A stretch of 64,000 nt of DNA from positions 594,781 to 658,780 of the forward strand of contig JAFKKV010000009.1 in assembly GCA_017304475.1 (NCBI GenBank), in the 5' to 3' direction. This document shows positions 45,101 to 53,351 of the stretch, one piece after another. The notes beneath the pieces were generated by a model that made no database searches, was not told the DNA's origin, and worked only from the letters and a program-made list of their open reading frames with translations. This stretch comes from Hyphomicrobiales bacterium (GTDB taxonomy: Bacteria; Pseudomonadota; Alphaproteobacteria; Rhizobiales; Phreatobacteraceae). The number at the start of each line of letters is the position of its first letter. Within the stretch, counting starts at the first letter, position 1. Position numbers and translations under genes: made by a program.

Positions 45101-47579
45101 GGGCCAGAGCAAGATCACCGTTCCGGTCGGCCAGAACTGGGGCGCCGGCGCCTATGCGACGGTGTTCGTGCGCCGGCCGCTCGATGTCGCCGCTTCGCGC
45201 ATGCCGGGCCGGGCGATCGGGCTCGCCTGGTTCGGCGTCGACACCGCCGAGCGGCGGCTGCGCGTCAGCCTGGAGGCGCCCGAGAAGATCTCGCCGCGCG
45301 GCACCTTGCGGGTGCCGATCAAGGTCGAGGGGCTGCAGCCGGGCGACGAGGCGCGGGTGACCGTTGCCGCCGTCGATCTCGGCATTCTCACCGTGACCAA
45401 TTACCAGGCGCCGAAGCCGGACGACTATTATCTCGGCCAGCGCCGGCTGTCGGCCGAGGTGCGCGATCTCTACGGCCTCTTGATCGACGGCATGTCGGCG
45501 GCGCGCGGCTCGATCCGCTCCGGCGGCGACGGCCCGTCCAACCGCTTCACCGGGGCACCGCCGGCGCAGCAGCCGCTGTCGCTGTTCTCGGGCATCCTGA
45601 CGGTCGGCCCCGACGGCCGCGCCGAGGCGATGTTCGACATTCCCGACTTCAACGGCACGGTCCGGCTGATGGCCATGGCCTGGACCACGACCAAGCACGG
45701 CTCGGCGTCGCGCGACGTCATTGCCCGCGATCCCGTCGTGGTGACGGCCACCTTGCCGCGGGTGCTCGGCCATGCCGATCGCGGCACGCTCCGGCTCGAC
45801 CTGGTCAATGCCGAAGCGCCGGCCGGCGACTATCGCGTCACCGTGACCCCCGAGGGGCCGCTGCAGGTGGGCGGCGCGCCGTCGACGGTCAGGCTCGCCG
45901 CCAATGGCGGACGCGGTGCGCTCAGCGTGCCGCTCTCGGCCAATGGCCTTGGCATCGGCCGGCTCGGCGTCAGGCTCACCGGCCCGAACGGGCTCGACCT
46001 GACGTCGCGCTATTCGCTCGGCGTCCGCCCGGCGCTGCCCGATGTTTCGCGCCGGACCGTCATGACCATGAATCCGGGCGAGGCGGTGACGATCTCGCGC
46101 GACCTGGTCGGCGATCTCGTGGCCGGCTCGGCGCAGGTCGCCGTCTCGGTCAGCCCGTCGACCGCCATCGACGTGCCCGGCCTGCTGATGGCGCTCGACC
46201 GCTATCCCTATGGCTGCACCGAGCAGACGACCAGCCGTGCGCTGCCGCTGCTCTATCTCGACGTGCTGTCGGCCGCCGAGGGCGGCCTCGGCATGGAGAC
46301 GCCGGTGGCCGAGCGGATCAAGGACTCGATCGACCGCATCCTGGCGCGGCAGTCGGGCACCGGCTCGTTCGGGCTCTGGACCGCGGGCGCGAACGAGGAT
46401 CCCTGGCTCGACGCCTATGTCACCGACTTCCTGATGCGCGCCCGTGAAAAGGGTTATGGCGTGCCCAACCAGGCCTTCCAGTCGGCGATCGACCGGCTGC
46501 GCACGCTGGTCGTCTCGACCAATGGCGTCGGCGACAACAAGGGCATGGACCTGGCCTATGCGCATTATGTGCTGGCCCGCGCCGGCCGCGGCTCGCTGTC
46601 GGAACTGCGCTGGCTGGCCGATACCCAGCTCGGTGAAATCGGCACGCCGGTGGCGCGCGGCCAGCTCGGTGCGGCGCTCGCCCTGATGGGCGATACCGGC
46701 CGGGCCGAGCGGGTATTCACCTCCGCGGTCACCTTGCTGCGCGACAACAGGCAGACCGATCTCGGCCGCTTCGACTACGGCTCGCGCCTGCGTGACGCGG
46801 CGGCCCTGATGGCGCTCGGCACCGAGGCCCGGCTGACCCAGCGCATCGTCGCCGACGCCCAGCGCGTGGTCGAGGATCTCCGGGTCCGCACGCGTTATCT
46901 GTCGACCCAGGAAAAGGTCTGGCTGGTGCTGGCCGCCCAGGCGCTGATCGAGGACGCCAAGCGGATCTCGCTCGACGTCGGCGGCACGGCCCATCAAGGC
47001 GCGCTCGCCCGCACCCTGCGCTCGGCCGAGGTCAATGACGGCCTGGCCCTGCGCAATACCGGGCCCGAGGCGGTGCGCGCCGTGGTCACCGCCACCGGCA
47101 CGCCGGTGACGGCCGAGCCGGCGGCGGCGAGCGGCTTCACCTTGCAGCGCCGCTACATGACGCTGGACGGGCGGCCGGCCGACATCGCGCGGGTGGCCCA
47201 GGGCACCCGGCTGGTGGTCGTGCTCAATGTCACCGAGGCGGTGCCGCAGCTCGGCCAGATCATGCTGGTCGACCGGCTGCCGGCGGGCTTCGAGATCGAC
47301 AATCCGAGCCTGGTCGCCAGCGCCGAGACCTCGGCCTTGCGCTGGCTCCAGCCGGAATCGGTGCAGCCCGACTACAAGGCCTTCCGTGACGACCGGTTCA
47401 TGGCGGCCTATAGCCGCTCCGGCGGCGCCAAGGCGAGCTGGCAGGCCGCCTATATGATCCGCGCGGTGACGCCGGGGCGCTATGTGGTGCCGCCGGCCAC
47501 CATCGAGGACATGTACCGGCCGGAGCGTTCGGCGCGCACCGCGGCCGGCCAGGCCGAGGTGACGGGCGGCACGCCGTGA
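42198..47579 (+). CDS. yfhM: Bacterial alpha-2-macroglobulin (YfhM type)
   Basis: A 1793-residue secreted protease-trapping protein that, by analogy to animal complement/alpha-2-macroglobulin, captures foreign proteases entering the periplasm. A signal peptide covers residues 1-30 (cleavage after ALA), followed by a Pro/Gln-rich linker. The middle has repeated macroglobulin beta-domains (for example FLVPERGIYRPGETVYLTALLRD) and bait-region-like low-complexity sequence; the thioester motif is GCTEQ with Cys1340, then an alpha/alpha-toroid. The start follows AGAGGA. pbpC overlaps its stop (GTGA), the usual partner, which would repair peptidoglycan where the periplasm was breached. No lipobox Cys was noted at the signal cleavage, so it may be soluble. 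Confidence 0.94.
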   Translation: MRIRGLLAAAGPLVLAAAFAFSTPHFALAQTPEPEIVDLAQGPAQPVPRPQQGPAGAQPQRPPVAQAPALPPLRAFQRDDMNELARKFEALIAGKTATDTRPIPDVRRDADAAASRNDFRAAARFWETIALRSAPDTAPWVRYSQALAGVRSDDWRELQKLREDTVGAAYLAYRRSQNRNEEAFALAQLRQILISRREWRPAIDVARAVMEARDTPEAREAYTRLRDQYGFRLRETKIDSDGMRPRACFVFSENLRKGRTDFAPFVRQTGVPNPPITVEDRQICVDGLRHGERYTFQLLQGLPSEFPGEALTRNIDTTVYVRDRTPSVRFTGRAYVLPRAGQRGLPVTSVNLDSVDVEIIRLGDRSIAQTVAEDFPKPLEGYEMRQLISERGMSAWKGTLAVENRLNADITTAFPIDEAVRTLEPGVYVVTAKPTNPQRRPADDDDSSTGMVAQWFIVSDLGLTALSGVDGVHGFVHSLNSAKPLAETEVRLIARNNEVLGTKRTDASGHVRFEPGLTRGEGGLTPALLVATTPQGDYAFLNLRQPAFDLSDRGVAGRELSGPLDAFLVPERGIYRPGETVYLTALLRDAKGDAVTGMPLTLIVERPDGVEYRRIVTQDQGAGARAVPIPINSAAPTGTWRVRAITDPRSPTAGEVRFMVEDFVPDRIAFDLTPAAQRLTRGNPFGATVDARYLFGLPGADLAVEGEVVMETTTGLPDFPGFNFGLAEEEAKRDREPLPDGIKTDERGQVTLGAALPKIEDTTRPLSARLQVRVAEPGGRAVERTATLPVLPGTPLIGVKPLFADNRVAENETASFEVIGVASDGRTRTRGPLTWQVLKLETRWVWTRGTSGWGSQAIVTTRRIADGQVETTAGQAGRIQVPVAWGRYRLEVSGGDLAGPMTTVVFESGYGAGGTADTPDVLEMSLDKPSYRTGDTMTVSINSRFAGTATVAVLGDRLLAEQTVEVPQGQSKITVPVGQNWGAGAYATVFVRRPLDVAASRMPGRAIGLAWFGVDTAERRLRVSLEAPEKISPRGTLRVPIKVEGLQPGDEARVTVAAVDLGILTVTNYQAPKPDDYYLGQRRLSAEVRDLYGLLIDGMSAARGSIRSGGDGPSNRFTGAPPAQQPLSLFSGILTVGPDGRAEAMFDIPDFNGTVRLMAMAWTTTKHGSASRDVIARDPVVVTATLPRVLGHADRGTLRLDLVNAEAPAGDYRVTVTPEGPLQVGGAPSTVRLAANGGRGALSVPLSANGLGIGRLGVRLTGPNGLDLTSRYSLGVRPALPDVSRRTVMTMNPGEAVTISRDLVGDLVAGSAQVAVSVSPSTAIDVPGLLMALDRYPYGCTEQTTSRALPLLYLDVLSAAEGGLGMETPVAERIKDSIDRILARQSGTGSFGLWTAGANEDPWLDAYVTDFLMRAREKGYGVPNQAFQSAIDRLRTLVVSTNGVGDNKGMDLAYAHYVLARAGRGSLSELRWLADTQLGEIGTPVARGQLGAALALMGDTGRAERVFTSAVTLLRDNRQTDLGRFDYGSRLRDAAALMALGTEARLTQRIVADAQRVVEDLRVRTRYLSTQEKVWLVLAAQALIEDAKRISLDVGGTAHQGALARTLRSAEVNDGLALRNTGPEAVRAVVTATGTPVTAEPAAASGFTLQRRYMTLDGRPADIARVAQGTRLVVVLNVTEAVPQLGQIMLVDRLPAGFEIDNPSLVASAETSALRWLQPESVQPDYKAFRDDRFMAAYSRSGGAKASWQAAYMIRAVTPGRYVVPPATIEDMYRPERSARTAAGQAEVTGGTP

Positions 47580-49648
47580 CCAGTCGGATCACCCGCTGGC
47601 GCCGCCTTCTGGCGTTCGCCGGCGGCGGGGCCGTCCTGGCCGGCCTCGCGGGCGGCATGCTGTTCTGGCAGGCGGGGGCGGGGCCCGACGGCTCCGCCAC
47701 GCCGTTCTCGCGCGAGGTGGTCGACCGCAACGGCCGGCTGCTCCGGCCGTTCCAGACCGATGACGACATGTGGCGTTTCCCGGGCGCGGTCGCCGATGTC
47801 GATCCCCTGTTCCTGCGCATGCTCAAGGCCTATGAGGACCGGCGTTTCGAGCGCCATCCGGGCGTCGACCCGATGGCGCTCATGCGCGCCGCCGGCCAGT
47901 GGCTGAGCAATGGCCGCATCGTGTCGGGCGGCTCGACGCTCGCCATGCAGGTCGCCCGGCTGATCGACAAGCGGGAGGACGGCCGGTCGCTGGCGGTGAA
48001 GCTGCGCGAGATGGCGCGGGCGATCCGCCTGCAACGCGAGCTCGGCCCGGAGCGCGTGCTCGATCTCTATCTGTCGCTTGCTCCCTATGGCGGCAATGTC
48101 GAAGGCGTGCGCGCCGCCTCGCTCGCCTATTTCGGCAAGGAGCCGCGCCGGTTGTCGCCGGGCGAGGCGGCCCTTCTGGTCGCGCTGCCGCAGGCGCCGG
48201 AAACCCGCCGGCCCGACCGTTTCGCCGACCGGGCGCGGCGGGCGCGCGACCGGGTGCTGGACCGCATGCTGCTCGCCGGCGTGCTCAAGCCGGAACAGGT
48301 CGAGGCCGGCAAGGCCGAGCGGATGCCGACGCTGCGCCGGCCGATGCCGGCTTTTGCCTGGCATGCCGCCGCCGAGGCAGTGGCGGCCGAGCCGGCGCGC
48401 CGCGTCCACCGCATGACCTTCGACCGCAGTTCCCAGGAGACGCTGGAGGCCTTGCTGCGCGAACGGGTGCGCGCCGTCGGCGCCAAGCTTTCGGGCGCCC
48501 TCGTGGCGATCGACCACAGGACCGGCGAAGTGATCGCCCGGATCGGCGCGGCCGATCCGCTCGACAGCGAGCGCCAGGGCGCGGTCGACATGACGCGGGC
48601 GGTCCGCTCGCCCGGCTCGACCTTGAAGCCGTTCATCTATGCGCTCGCCTATGAGGCGGGCCTTGCCCATCCCGAGACCCTGATCGAGGACCGGCCCTGG
48701 CGTTTCGGCAGCTATGCGCCGGTCAATTTCGATCGCGGCTACCAGGGCACGGTGTCGACCCGCGCCGCGCTGCAAATGTCGCTCAACGTGCCGGCTGTCG
48801 CGCTGCTCGATGCGGTCGGGCCGCAGCGTTTCTTTTCGCGGCTGGAGCAGGCCGGCGTCAGGCCGGTGCTGCCGCGCGGCGAGGTGCCGGGCCTGGCGGT
48901 CGGGCTCGGCGGTGTCGGCCTGAGGCTCAACGATCTCGCCGCGCTCTATGCAGGCCTTGCCCGGCTCGGCGACATGCCGGCCCTGATCGAGCGCCGCGAC
49001 ATGCCGGCGCCGGCCACGCCGCGGCCGCTGACCGAAGAGGCGGCGGCCTGGGCGGTCGGCGACATCCTCACCGATGCGCCGGCGCCGGAAGCGGCCCTGT
49101 CCGGCCGCTACGCCTTCAAGACCGGCACCTCCTACGGCTTTCGCGACGCCTGGGCGATCGGCTTCGACGGCCAGCGCACCATTGCCGTCTGGGTCGGCCG
49201 TCCCGACGGTTCATCCGTGCCGGGCATCACGGGGCGCACCGCCGCAGCGCCGATCCTGTTCGACGCCTTCGCGCGTCTCGGCGCCTATGCGCCGCTGCCC
49301 AGCCGCCCGGCTTCGGTCGCGGCCCTCACCAATGGGCAATTGCCGCCGCCGCTGCGCCGCTTCGGTCCGGCCCGCGAAGCGGCCGGCGACACGCGCGACC
49401 TGAAGATCGCCTTCCCGCCCGACGGCGTGCGCATCGACCTGGGGGCGGCGACCGGCACGATGGAGCCGCTGGCGATCCGGACGACCGGCGGCAAGCCGCC
49501 CTTCACCGTGCTGCTCGATGGCCGGCCGGTGGCCCGCTTCGGCGCGCAACGCCAGTCGAATGTCGCGCCCGACGGTCCAGGCTTCACCACCCTGTCGGTG
49601 ATCGATGCCGAAGGCCGCAATGCCAGCGTGACGGTCAGGGTGGAGTAG
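47576..49648 (+). CDS. pbpC: Penicillin-binding protein 1C
   Basis: A bifunctional class A penicillin-binding protein of 690 residues. One N-terminal membrane anchor (about 12-31) is followed by the glycosyltransferase domain with catalytic Glu87 in YEDRRFERHPGVD and GGSTLAMQVARL. The transpeptidase domain has S348-T-L-K351, S-L-N in MSLNVPAVALLD, and KTGTSYGFRDAW. A C-terminal BiPBP_C domain (about 590-690) completes the PBP1C architecture. It starts with GTG overlapping the alpha-2-macroglobulin stop, and its own 3' end overlaps the convergent tetR gene by 14 bp. Confidence 0.95.
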   Translation: MTSRITRWRRLLAFAGGGAVLAGLAGGMLFWQAGAGPDGSATPFSREVVDRNGRLLRPFQTDDDMWRFPGAVADVDPLFLRMLKAYEDRRFERHPGVDPMALMRAAGQWLSNGRIVSGGSTLAMQVARLIDKREDGRSLAVKLREMARAIRLQRELGPERVLDLYLSLAPYGGNVEGVRAASLAYFGKEPRRLSPGEAALLVALPQAPETRRPDRFADRARRARDRVLDRMLLAGVLKPEQVEAGKAERMPTLRRPMPAFAWHAAAEAVAAEPARRVHRMTFDRSSQETLEALLRERVRAVGAKLSGALVAIDHRTGEVIARIGAADPLDSERQGAVDMTRAVRSPGSTLKPFIYALAYEAGLAHPETLIEDRPWRFGSYAPVNFDRGYQGTVSTRAALQMSLNVPAVALLDAVGPQRFFSRLEQAGVRPVLPRGEVPGLAVGLGGVGLRLNDLAALYAGLARLGDMPALIERRDMPAPATPRPLTEEAAAWAVGDILTDAPAPEAALSGRYAFKTGTSYGFRDAWAIGFDGQRTIAVWVGRPDGSSVPGITGRTAAAPILFDAFARLGAYAPLPSRPASVAALTNGQLPPPLRRFGPAREAAGDTRDLKIAFPPDGVRIDLGAATGTMEPLAIRTTGGKPPFTVLLDGRPVARFGAQRQSNVAPDGPGFTTLSVIDAEGRNASVTVRVE

Positions 49649-50267
49649 GCGCGGCGCGGGCGCGCGGCGCCGTCGCGATCGGCAGGCCGGCGACCCAGGC
49701 GCCGACCATCACCGTCAGCCCGCGCGCGATGATCTCGTCGGGCGTCGAGCCGAGCTTTTCCTCCAGTCCGATCGAGACGATGCCGTGCACGGCCGAGAAC
49801 AGCGTGCGCGCCAGCGATTGCCTGACCTGGCCGTCGAGATGCGGCAGCAGCGTTGCGAGCGGCTCCTCGATATGGCGGAACAGCCGGCCGACCAGGCCGA
49901 GATACCATTCCGGCGGCATCGTGCCGTCGGGCACCTGATGGGCGAAGACGGCGCGCCAATGGCGGCTGTCGCCCCGCGAGAAGCGGTGATAGCCGAGCGC
50001 CAGGGCCTGCATGGCGGCCTGCGGGTCGCCGGGCGGCCCGCCGGCGCCGGCGAGCGCCGCGTCCAGGCGCTTCAAGGTGCGGGCATTGACCTCATAGATC
50101 AGCGCGTCGAGGTCGGGAAAGACGTTGTAGATGGCGCCGACCGCGCAGCCGACGGTCTCGGCGAGCGCACGCGCCTTCAGGGCCGAGAGGCCGTCGCGGC
50201 CGATCGCCTCGTCGGCGGCGTCGATCAGCGCGTCACGCAGTTTCGCGCGTCGTTCCACGATGTCCAT
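49635..50267 (-). CDS. TetR/AcrR family transcriptional regulator
   Basis: A 210-residue repressor-type protein. The N-terminal helix-turn-helix is ARALAETVGCAVGAIYNVFPDLDALIYEVN (given in part here: LAETVGCAVGAIYNVF), then an all-helical ligand domain. It is divergent from the PspA-YiaAB genes with 140 bp between, in which three copies of TGAACnnnGTTCA occur. That arrangement points to autoregulation and control of the stress pair. The gene's 3' end overlaps pbpC by 14 bp. The inducer is unknown; membrane-active compounds are a reasonable guess given the target genes. Confidence 0.9.
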   Translation of the reverse strand: MDIVERRAKLRDALIDAADEAIGRDGLSALKARALAETVGCAVGAIYNVFPDLDALIYEVNARTLKRLDAALAGAGGPPGDPQAAMQALALGYHRFSRGDSRHWRAVFAHQVPDGTMPPEWYLGLVGRLFRHIEEPLATLLPHLDGQVRQSLARTLFSAVHGIVSIGLEEKLGSTPDEIIARGLTVMVGAWVAGLPIATAPRARAAPTPP

Positions 50268-50320
50268 CAGGCTCGTCCCAATCCCTCGCCGCCCCTTGGC
50301 CGGCCTGCCGAAGAAAATTT

Positions 50321-50390
50321 TGAACGTTGTTCAAAAATCGCTTGAACAACGTTCACGGCGCTGCTACACCCATCCCGTGAACAACGTTCA
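50321..50390. promoter_or_regulatory. Three copies of a 13-bp palindromic operator
   Basis: TGAACGTTGTTCA at 50321-50333 and TGAACAACGTTCA at 50343-50355 and 50378-50390; the first is the exact reverse complement of the other two. Centre spacings are 22 and 35 bp. Site 1 lies 54 bp before tetR, site 3 ends 18 bp before the PspA-like start, overlapping its probable promoter. They are the presumptive TetR operators. Confidence 0.85.
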
Positions 50391-50407
50391 TACCGAGGGA
50401 GAGCCAA

Positions 50408-51109
50408 ATGTTCAAGGTGATGATGACCCTGATCCGCGGACGCAGCCATGAGGCCGCGGAGGCGCTCGCCGACCGCCATGCGCTGACCATTCTCGACCAG
50501 CAGATGCGTGACGCGGCTGCCGGCCTCGATCTCGCCCGGCGGGCGCTGGCGGTTGCGATCGCCTCCGATCTGACCGAGGCGAAGCGGATCGCGACCGCCG
50601 AAAAGCGCATCGCCGACCTGGAGGAGCGCGCGATGGCCGCACTCCAGGGTGGCCGGGAAGACCTGGCGAGCCAGGCAGCCGAGGCGATCGCCAGTTTGGA
50701 GGCCGACCGGATGTCCGGCTGCGAGGCGCGCAAGGCCTTCGCGACCGAGATCTCCCGGTTGAAGCGCGACGTCGCGGGGGCCGAGGGCCGGTTCGCCGAC
50801 CTCGAGCGCGGCCGCCGGATCGCCCGAGCCGTCGAGGCGGTGCGCCGCCTGCGCAATGGCCCGGCGGGACAGCCGGCAAGCGACGGCGCGCTGGCCGAGG
50901 CCGAGGCGACCTTGGGCAGGCTGCGCGCCAAGCAGGCCGAAAGCGAAGCGGCGGCGAACGCGCTCGAAGCGCTCAACAGCGCCGCGCTCTCGACCAATAT
51001 TGCCGAGGTTCTCGCCGTCGCCGGTTTCGGCGCCAAGACGAGGCCCGGTGCCGACGACATTCTTAACCGTCTGAAGATGAGGGCCGCGGCCTCGCGCATG
51101 GCGGGCTGA
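50408..51109 (+). CDS. PspA/IM30 family envelope-stress protein
   Basis: A 233-residue, almost entirely helical, coiled-coil protein. The family start FKVMMTLIRGRSHEAAEALADRH is a PspA-type amphipathic helix that binds membranes, then DQQMRDAAAGLDLARRALA, and long Arg/Glu/Ala-rich heptads follow. Such proteins form ESCRT-III-like scaffolds that protect damaged inner membrane. The start has GAGGGAGAG upstream. Three operator copies precede it and a YiaAB gene follows. No PspF or PspBC partners are present, so control by the divergent TetR replaces the enterobacterial circuit. Confidence 0.87.
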   Translation: MFKVMMTLIRGRSHEAAEALADRHALTILDQQMRDAAAGLDLARRALAVAIASDLTEAKRIATAEKRIADLEERAMAALQGGREDLASQAAEAIASLEADRMSGCEARKAFATEISRLKRDVAGAEGRFADLERGRRIARAVEAVRRLRNGPAGQPASDGALAEAEATLGRLRAKQAESEAAANALEALNSAALSTNIAEVLAVAGFGAKTRPGADDILNRLKMRAAASRMAG

Positions 51110-51170
51110 GCCGCACCGCCACTATCCCATGTCATCCCTCGCATCAGCTCCAACTGGAAGGAAACAGACT

Positions 51171-51446
51171 GTGCGCAACAATCAGTCCCATTCTGCCGCC
51201 TGGGTGAACTTCACTTATCTGTCCTTTGGCGTTTCGCTGTTCCTGGTCGCCGCCGGCGTGTTCTTCATGCCGGTCGACATCTGGATCAAAGGCTATCTCG
51301 GCATGGGCGTCGCCCTGCTGCTGCAGTCGGCGATCACGCTGACCAAGACCATGCGCGACGTTCACGAGGCCGATCGGCTGGTCAATCGCATCGAGGACGC
51401 CAAGACCGAACGCTTGCTGATGGATGTCCAGCGCCCGGCGGATTGA
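51171..51446 (+). CDS. YiaA/YiaB two-helix inner-membrane protein
   Basis: A 91-residue protein with two membrane helices (WVNFTYLSFGVSLFLVAAGV and GYLGMGVALLLQSAITLTKT, about residues 10-30 and 40-60), the definition of the YiaAB domain, and a charged C-tail (DVHEADRLVNRIEDAKTERL). GTG 51171 is chosen because GGAAGGA lies upstream; ATG 51129 would add 14 residues. It follows the PspA-like gene by 61 bp and shares its TetR control by position. Function unknown beyond stress association. Confidence 0.85.
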   Translation: MRNNQSHSAAWVNFTYLSFGVSLFLVAAGVFFMPVDIWIKGYLGMGVALLLQSAITLTKTMRDVHEADRLVNRIEDAKTERLLMDVQRPAD

Positions 51447-51570
51447 GCCGGGAGCGGTCCCGGGACGTGGCGGCGGCCGCGCAATTCTCGCCAATACGGG
51501 GGGCGCGCCTGTCGGCTAGCTGCCCGTTCGGCCATCAGAACCGCGCGAGCCCAAAGAACCGCAAGAGCCC

Positions 51571-52302
51571 ATGTCCCATTCGTTTTATCACGACCATCCC
51601 GATATCCTGTCGCTCGAGACCAGCGTCGTCGACGCGCGGCCGGGCCGGATCGCCCTGGCGCAATCGCCGTTTTTTGCCGGTGGCGGCGGCCAGATGGCCG
51701 ATCGGGGAACCCTTCGCTGGGCCGGCGGCGAAACTAAGGTCGCGGGTTTCGAGACCGTGTCGGGGCGCAACTGGATCCTGCTCGCCGATCCGGTGACGCC
51801 CGACGGCCTGGTCGAGGCGGTGGTCGATCCGGTCTTCCGGCAGATGATGCGCGAACTGCATACCGGGACGCATCTGCTCAATGCCTTCGTCTACCAGCTG
51901 TTCGACGGCGCGCTGGTGACCGGCGTGCAGATGAACGACGACGGCACGGCGCGCATGGATTTCGATCTGCCGGATGCCGACAATGAGAGGCTTCGGCTGC
52001 TCGACGGGCCGATCAACGACGCGATCCGGCAGGACCTGGCGGTCACCGACAGCTATATGCCGCTCGAGGCCGTGCTGAACGAGCATGGCCTGATCCGCAC
52101 CCGCTCGGCGGCGCCGCCGCCGACCGCCGATGGCCAGATCCGGATCGTCGAGATCGCCGGACTCGACCGCCAGGCCTGCGGCGGCACGCATCTCGGCTCG
52201 ACCGGCGGGTCCCGGCCGGTCAAGGTCTTGAAGATCGACAATAAGGGCCGGCATAACCGGCGGGTGAAGATGGGCCTCGCCGGATTGGCGCCGGGGACCT
52301 GA
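51571..52302 (+). CDS. Alanyl-tRNA editing protein AlaX
   Basis: A 243-residue free-standing editing domain that hydrolyses Ser-tRNA(Ala) or Gly-tRNA(Ala) made by alanyl-tRNA synthetase. The zinc site is H97-x-x-x-H101 in HTGTHLLN plus CGGTHLG near residue 205. The GGGGQMADRG loop (37-46) is the AlaRS-type editing signature. Length matches the AlaX-M type. It stands alone; start at ATG 51571. Confidence 0.93.
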   Translation: MSHSFYHDHPDILSLETSVVDARPGRIALAQSPFFAGGGGQMADRGTLRWAGGETKVAGFETVSGRNWILLADPVTPDGLVEAVVDPVFRQMMRELHTGTHLLNAFVYQLFDGALVTGVQMNDDGTARMDFDLPDADNERLRLLDGPINDAIRQDLAVTDSYMPLEAVLNEHGLIRTRSAAPPPTADGQIRIVEIAGLDRQACGGTHLGSTGGSRPVKVLKIDNKGRHNRRVKMGLAGLAPGT

Positions 52303-52371
52303 CAGCCGGGCGTCGGGCTGCTTTCATGTCCCGGCATGGCCAGGCGGGGCATGCTCGGGCAGGAGGACGAT

Positions 52372-52677
52372 ATGGCCAGGGGTTATTGGGTGGTGCGTGT
52401 CGATATTCACGACGCAGAAGCCTACAAGGCCTATGTCGCGGCCAACGGCCCGGCGCTCGCCCGGTTCGGCGGGCGGTTTCTGGTGCGGGCGGGGCGCTCG
52501 GAGGTGGTCGAGGGATCGGCGCGGCAACGCAATGTCGTGCTCGAATTCCCGTCCTATGACGCGGCCGTCGCCTGCTGGCATTCGCCCGAATACCAGGCGG
52601 TGCTGAAGCTCAGGACGGTGGCCTCGACCGCCGACCTGGTGATTTTCGAAGGCTATGAAGGCGCGCAGCCCGCCTGA
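52372..52677 (+). CDS. DUF1330 family small protein
   Basis: A 101-residue protein with the dimeric alpha/beta-barrel pattern: GYWVVRVDIHDAEAYKAYVA, RFGGRFLVRAG, and EFPSYDAAVACWHSPEYQAV are the typical DUF1330 blocks. The ATG at 52372 has AGGAGG 6 bp upstream, which decides the start over ATG 52336. No catalytic function is known for the family. It lies between AlaX (same strand) and a convergent regulator gene. Confidence 0.87.
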   Translation: MARGYWVVRVDIHDAEAYKAYVAANGPALARFGGRFLVRAGRSEVVEGSARQRNVVLEFPSYDAAVACWHSPEYQAVLKLRTVASTADLVIFEGYEGAQPA

Positions 52678-52722
52678 CCGGAACAGCCGGCCGATCGGGC
52701 GGATATCGGTCCGGCCGGCGGC

Positions 52723-53256
52723 TCACAGCCGGCGACCGAGCCGCTTTTCGACTTCGCGCCGCTCCCAATCTCCGTTCAGGAAGGGAACCTTGTCGAAGGC
52801 CTTCAGCCCGTGTGAGACAAGGCCGAGGCCCCAGCCGAGCGCGACCCAGCCGACCCACAGATAGCGCGGCGACGTCCAGAGATTGATGATCGTCAAGAAC
52901 GCCAGCGTGAGCACGTATTGGGCGAGATGCAGATAGAAGGCCTTGATCTTCCTGACGCGGAGCAGGACGAGGGCTTCGTCTTCACCGACGGCCTGTTGGC
53001 CGACGGTCGGTTCGCTGATGGCCGGTTCGGGTCGCGGCACATTCGGGATGGCGGGCATGTCGGGGCTCCTCAAGGTGTTGAAATCCACCTCGAAGACCGC
53101 CGCCAGGCTCTTCAGCGTTTCCGTGCTTGCCGGCTGGCCGCGCTCGATCCTTTGAATCGTGCGCACGCTCAAGCCGCTGAGCACGGCAAGCTGCTCTTGC
53201 GACCAGCCGCGCTGTACTCTGAGTTTCTGGACGAGAATGGTGGGGTCTTCGATCAT
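52723..53256 (-). CDS. XRE-family regulator with C-terminal 2TM domain
   Basis: A 177-residue protein with an N-terminal helix-turn-helix (residues about 6-60: RGWSQEQLAVLSGLSVRTIQ, LKSLAAVFEVDF) and a C-terminal pair of membrane helices (YLHLAQYVLTLAFLTIINLW and YLWVGWVALGWGLGLVSHGL), matching the '2TM domain' family. It is therefore a membrane-bound DNA-binding protein or one that senses at the membrane. Start 53256 is chosen on the HTH alignment. Target genes are not evident; frmA lies 95 bp away on the same strand, downstream. Confidence 0.87.
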   Translation of the reverse strand: MIEDPTILVQKLRVQRGWSQEQLAVLSGLSVRTIQRIERGQPASTETLKSLAAVFEVDFNTLRSPDMPAIPNVPRPEPAISEPTVGQQAVGEDEALVLLRVRKIKAFYLHLAQYVLTLAFLTIINLWTSPRYLWVGWVALGWGLGLVSHGLKAFDKVPFLNGDWERREVEKRLGRRL

Positions 53257-53351
53257 GGCCCGCCGATCACATGCCGAACGGCCGGCGGCCGCCACGTCAC
53301 GGCCCCGCCAGCGCCCCGACATTTACCCGACAGTCGGGTTGTCGTCTGCCG

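Noticed and set aside
42147..46997. Very long open frame on the minus strand opposite the alpha-2-macroglobulin gene
   Set aside because: GC-rich codon use leaves complementary frames open; the translation is Arg/His/Asp-rich with no recognisable domain, while the plus strand encodes a clear family with signal peptide and thioester motif.
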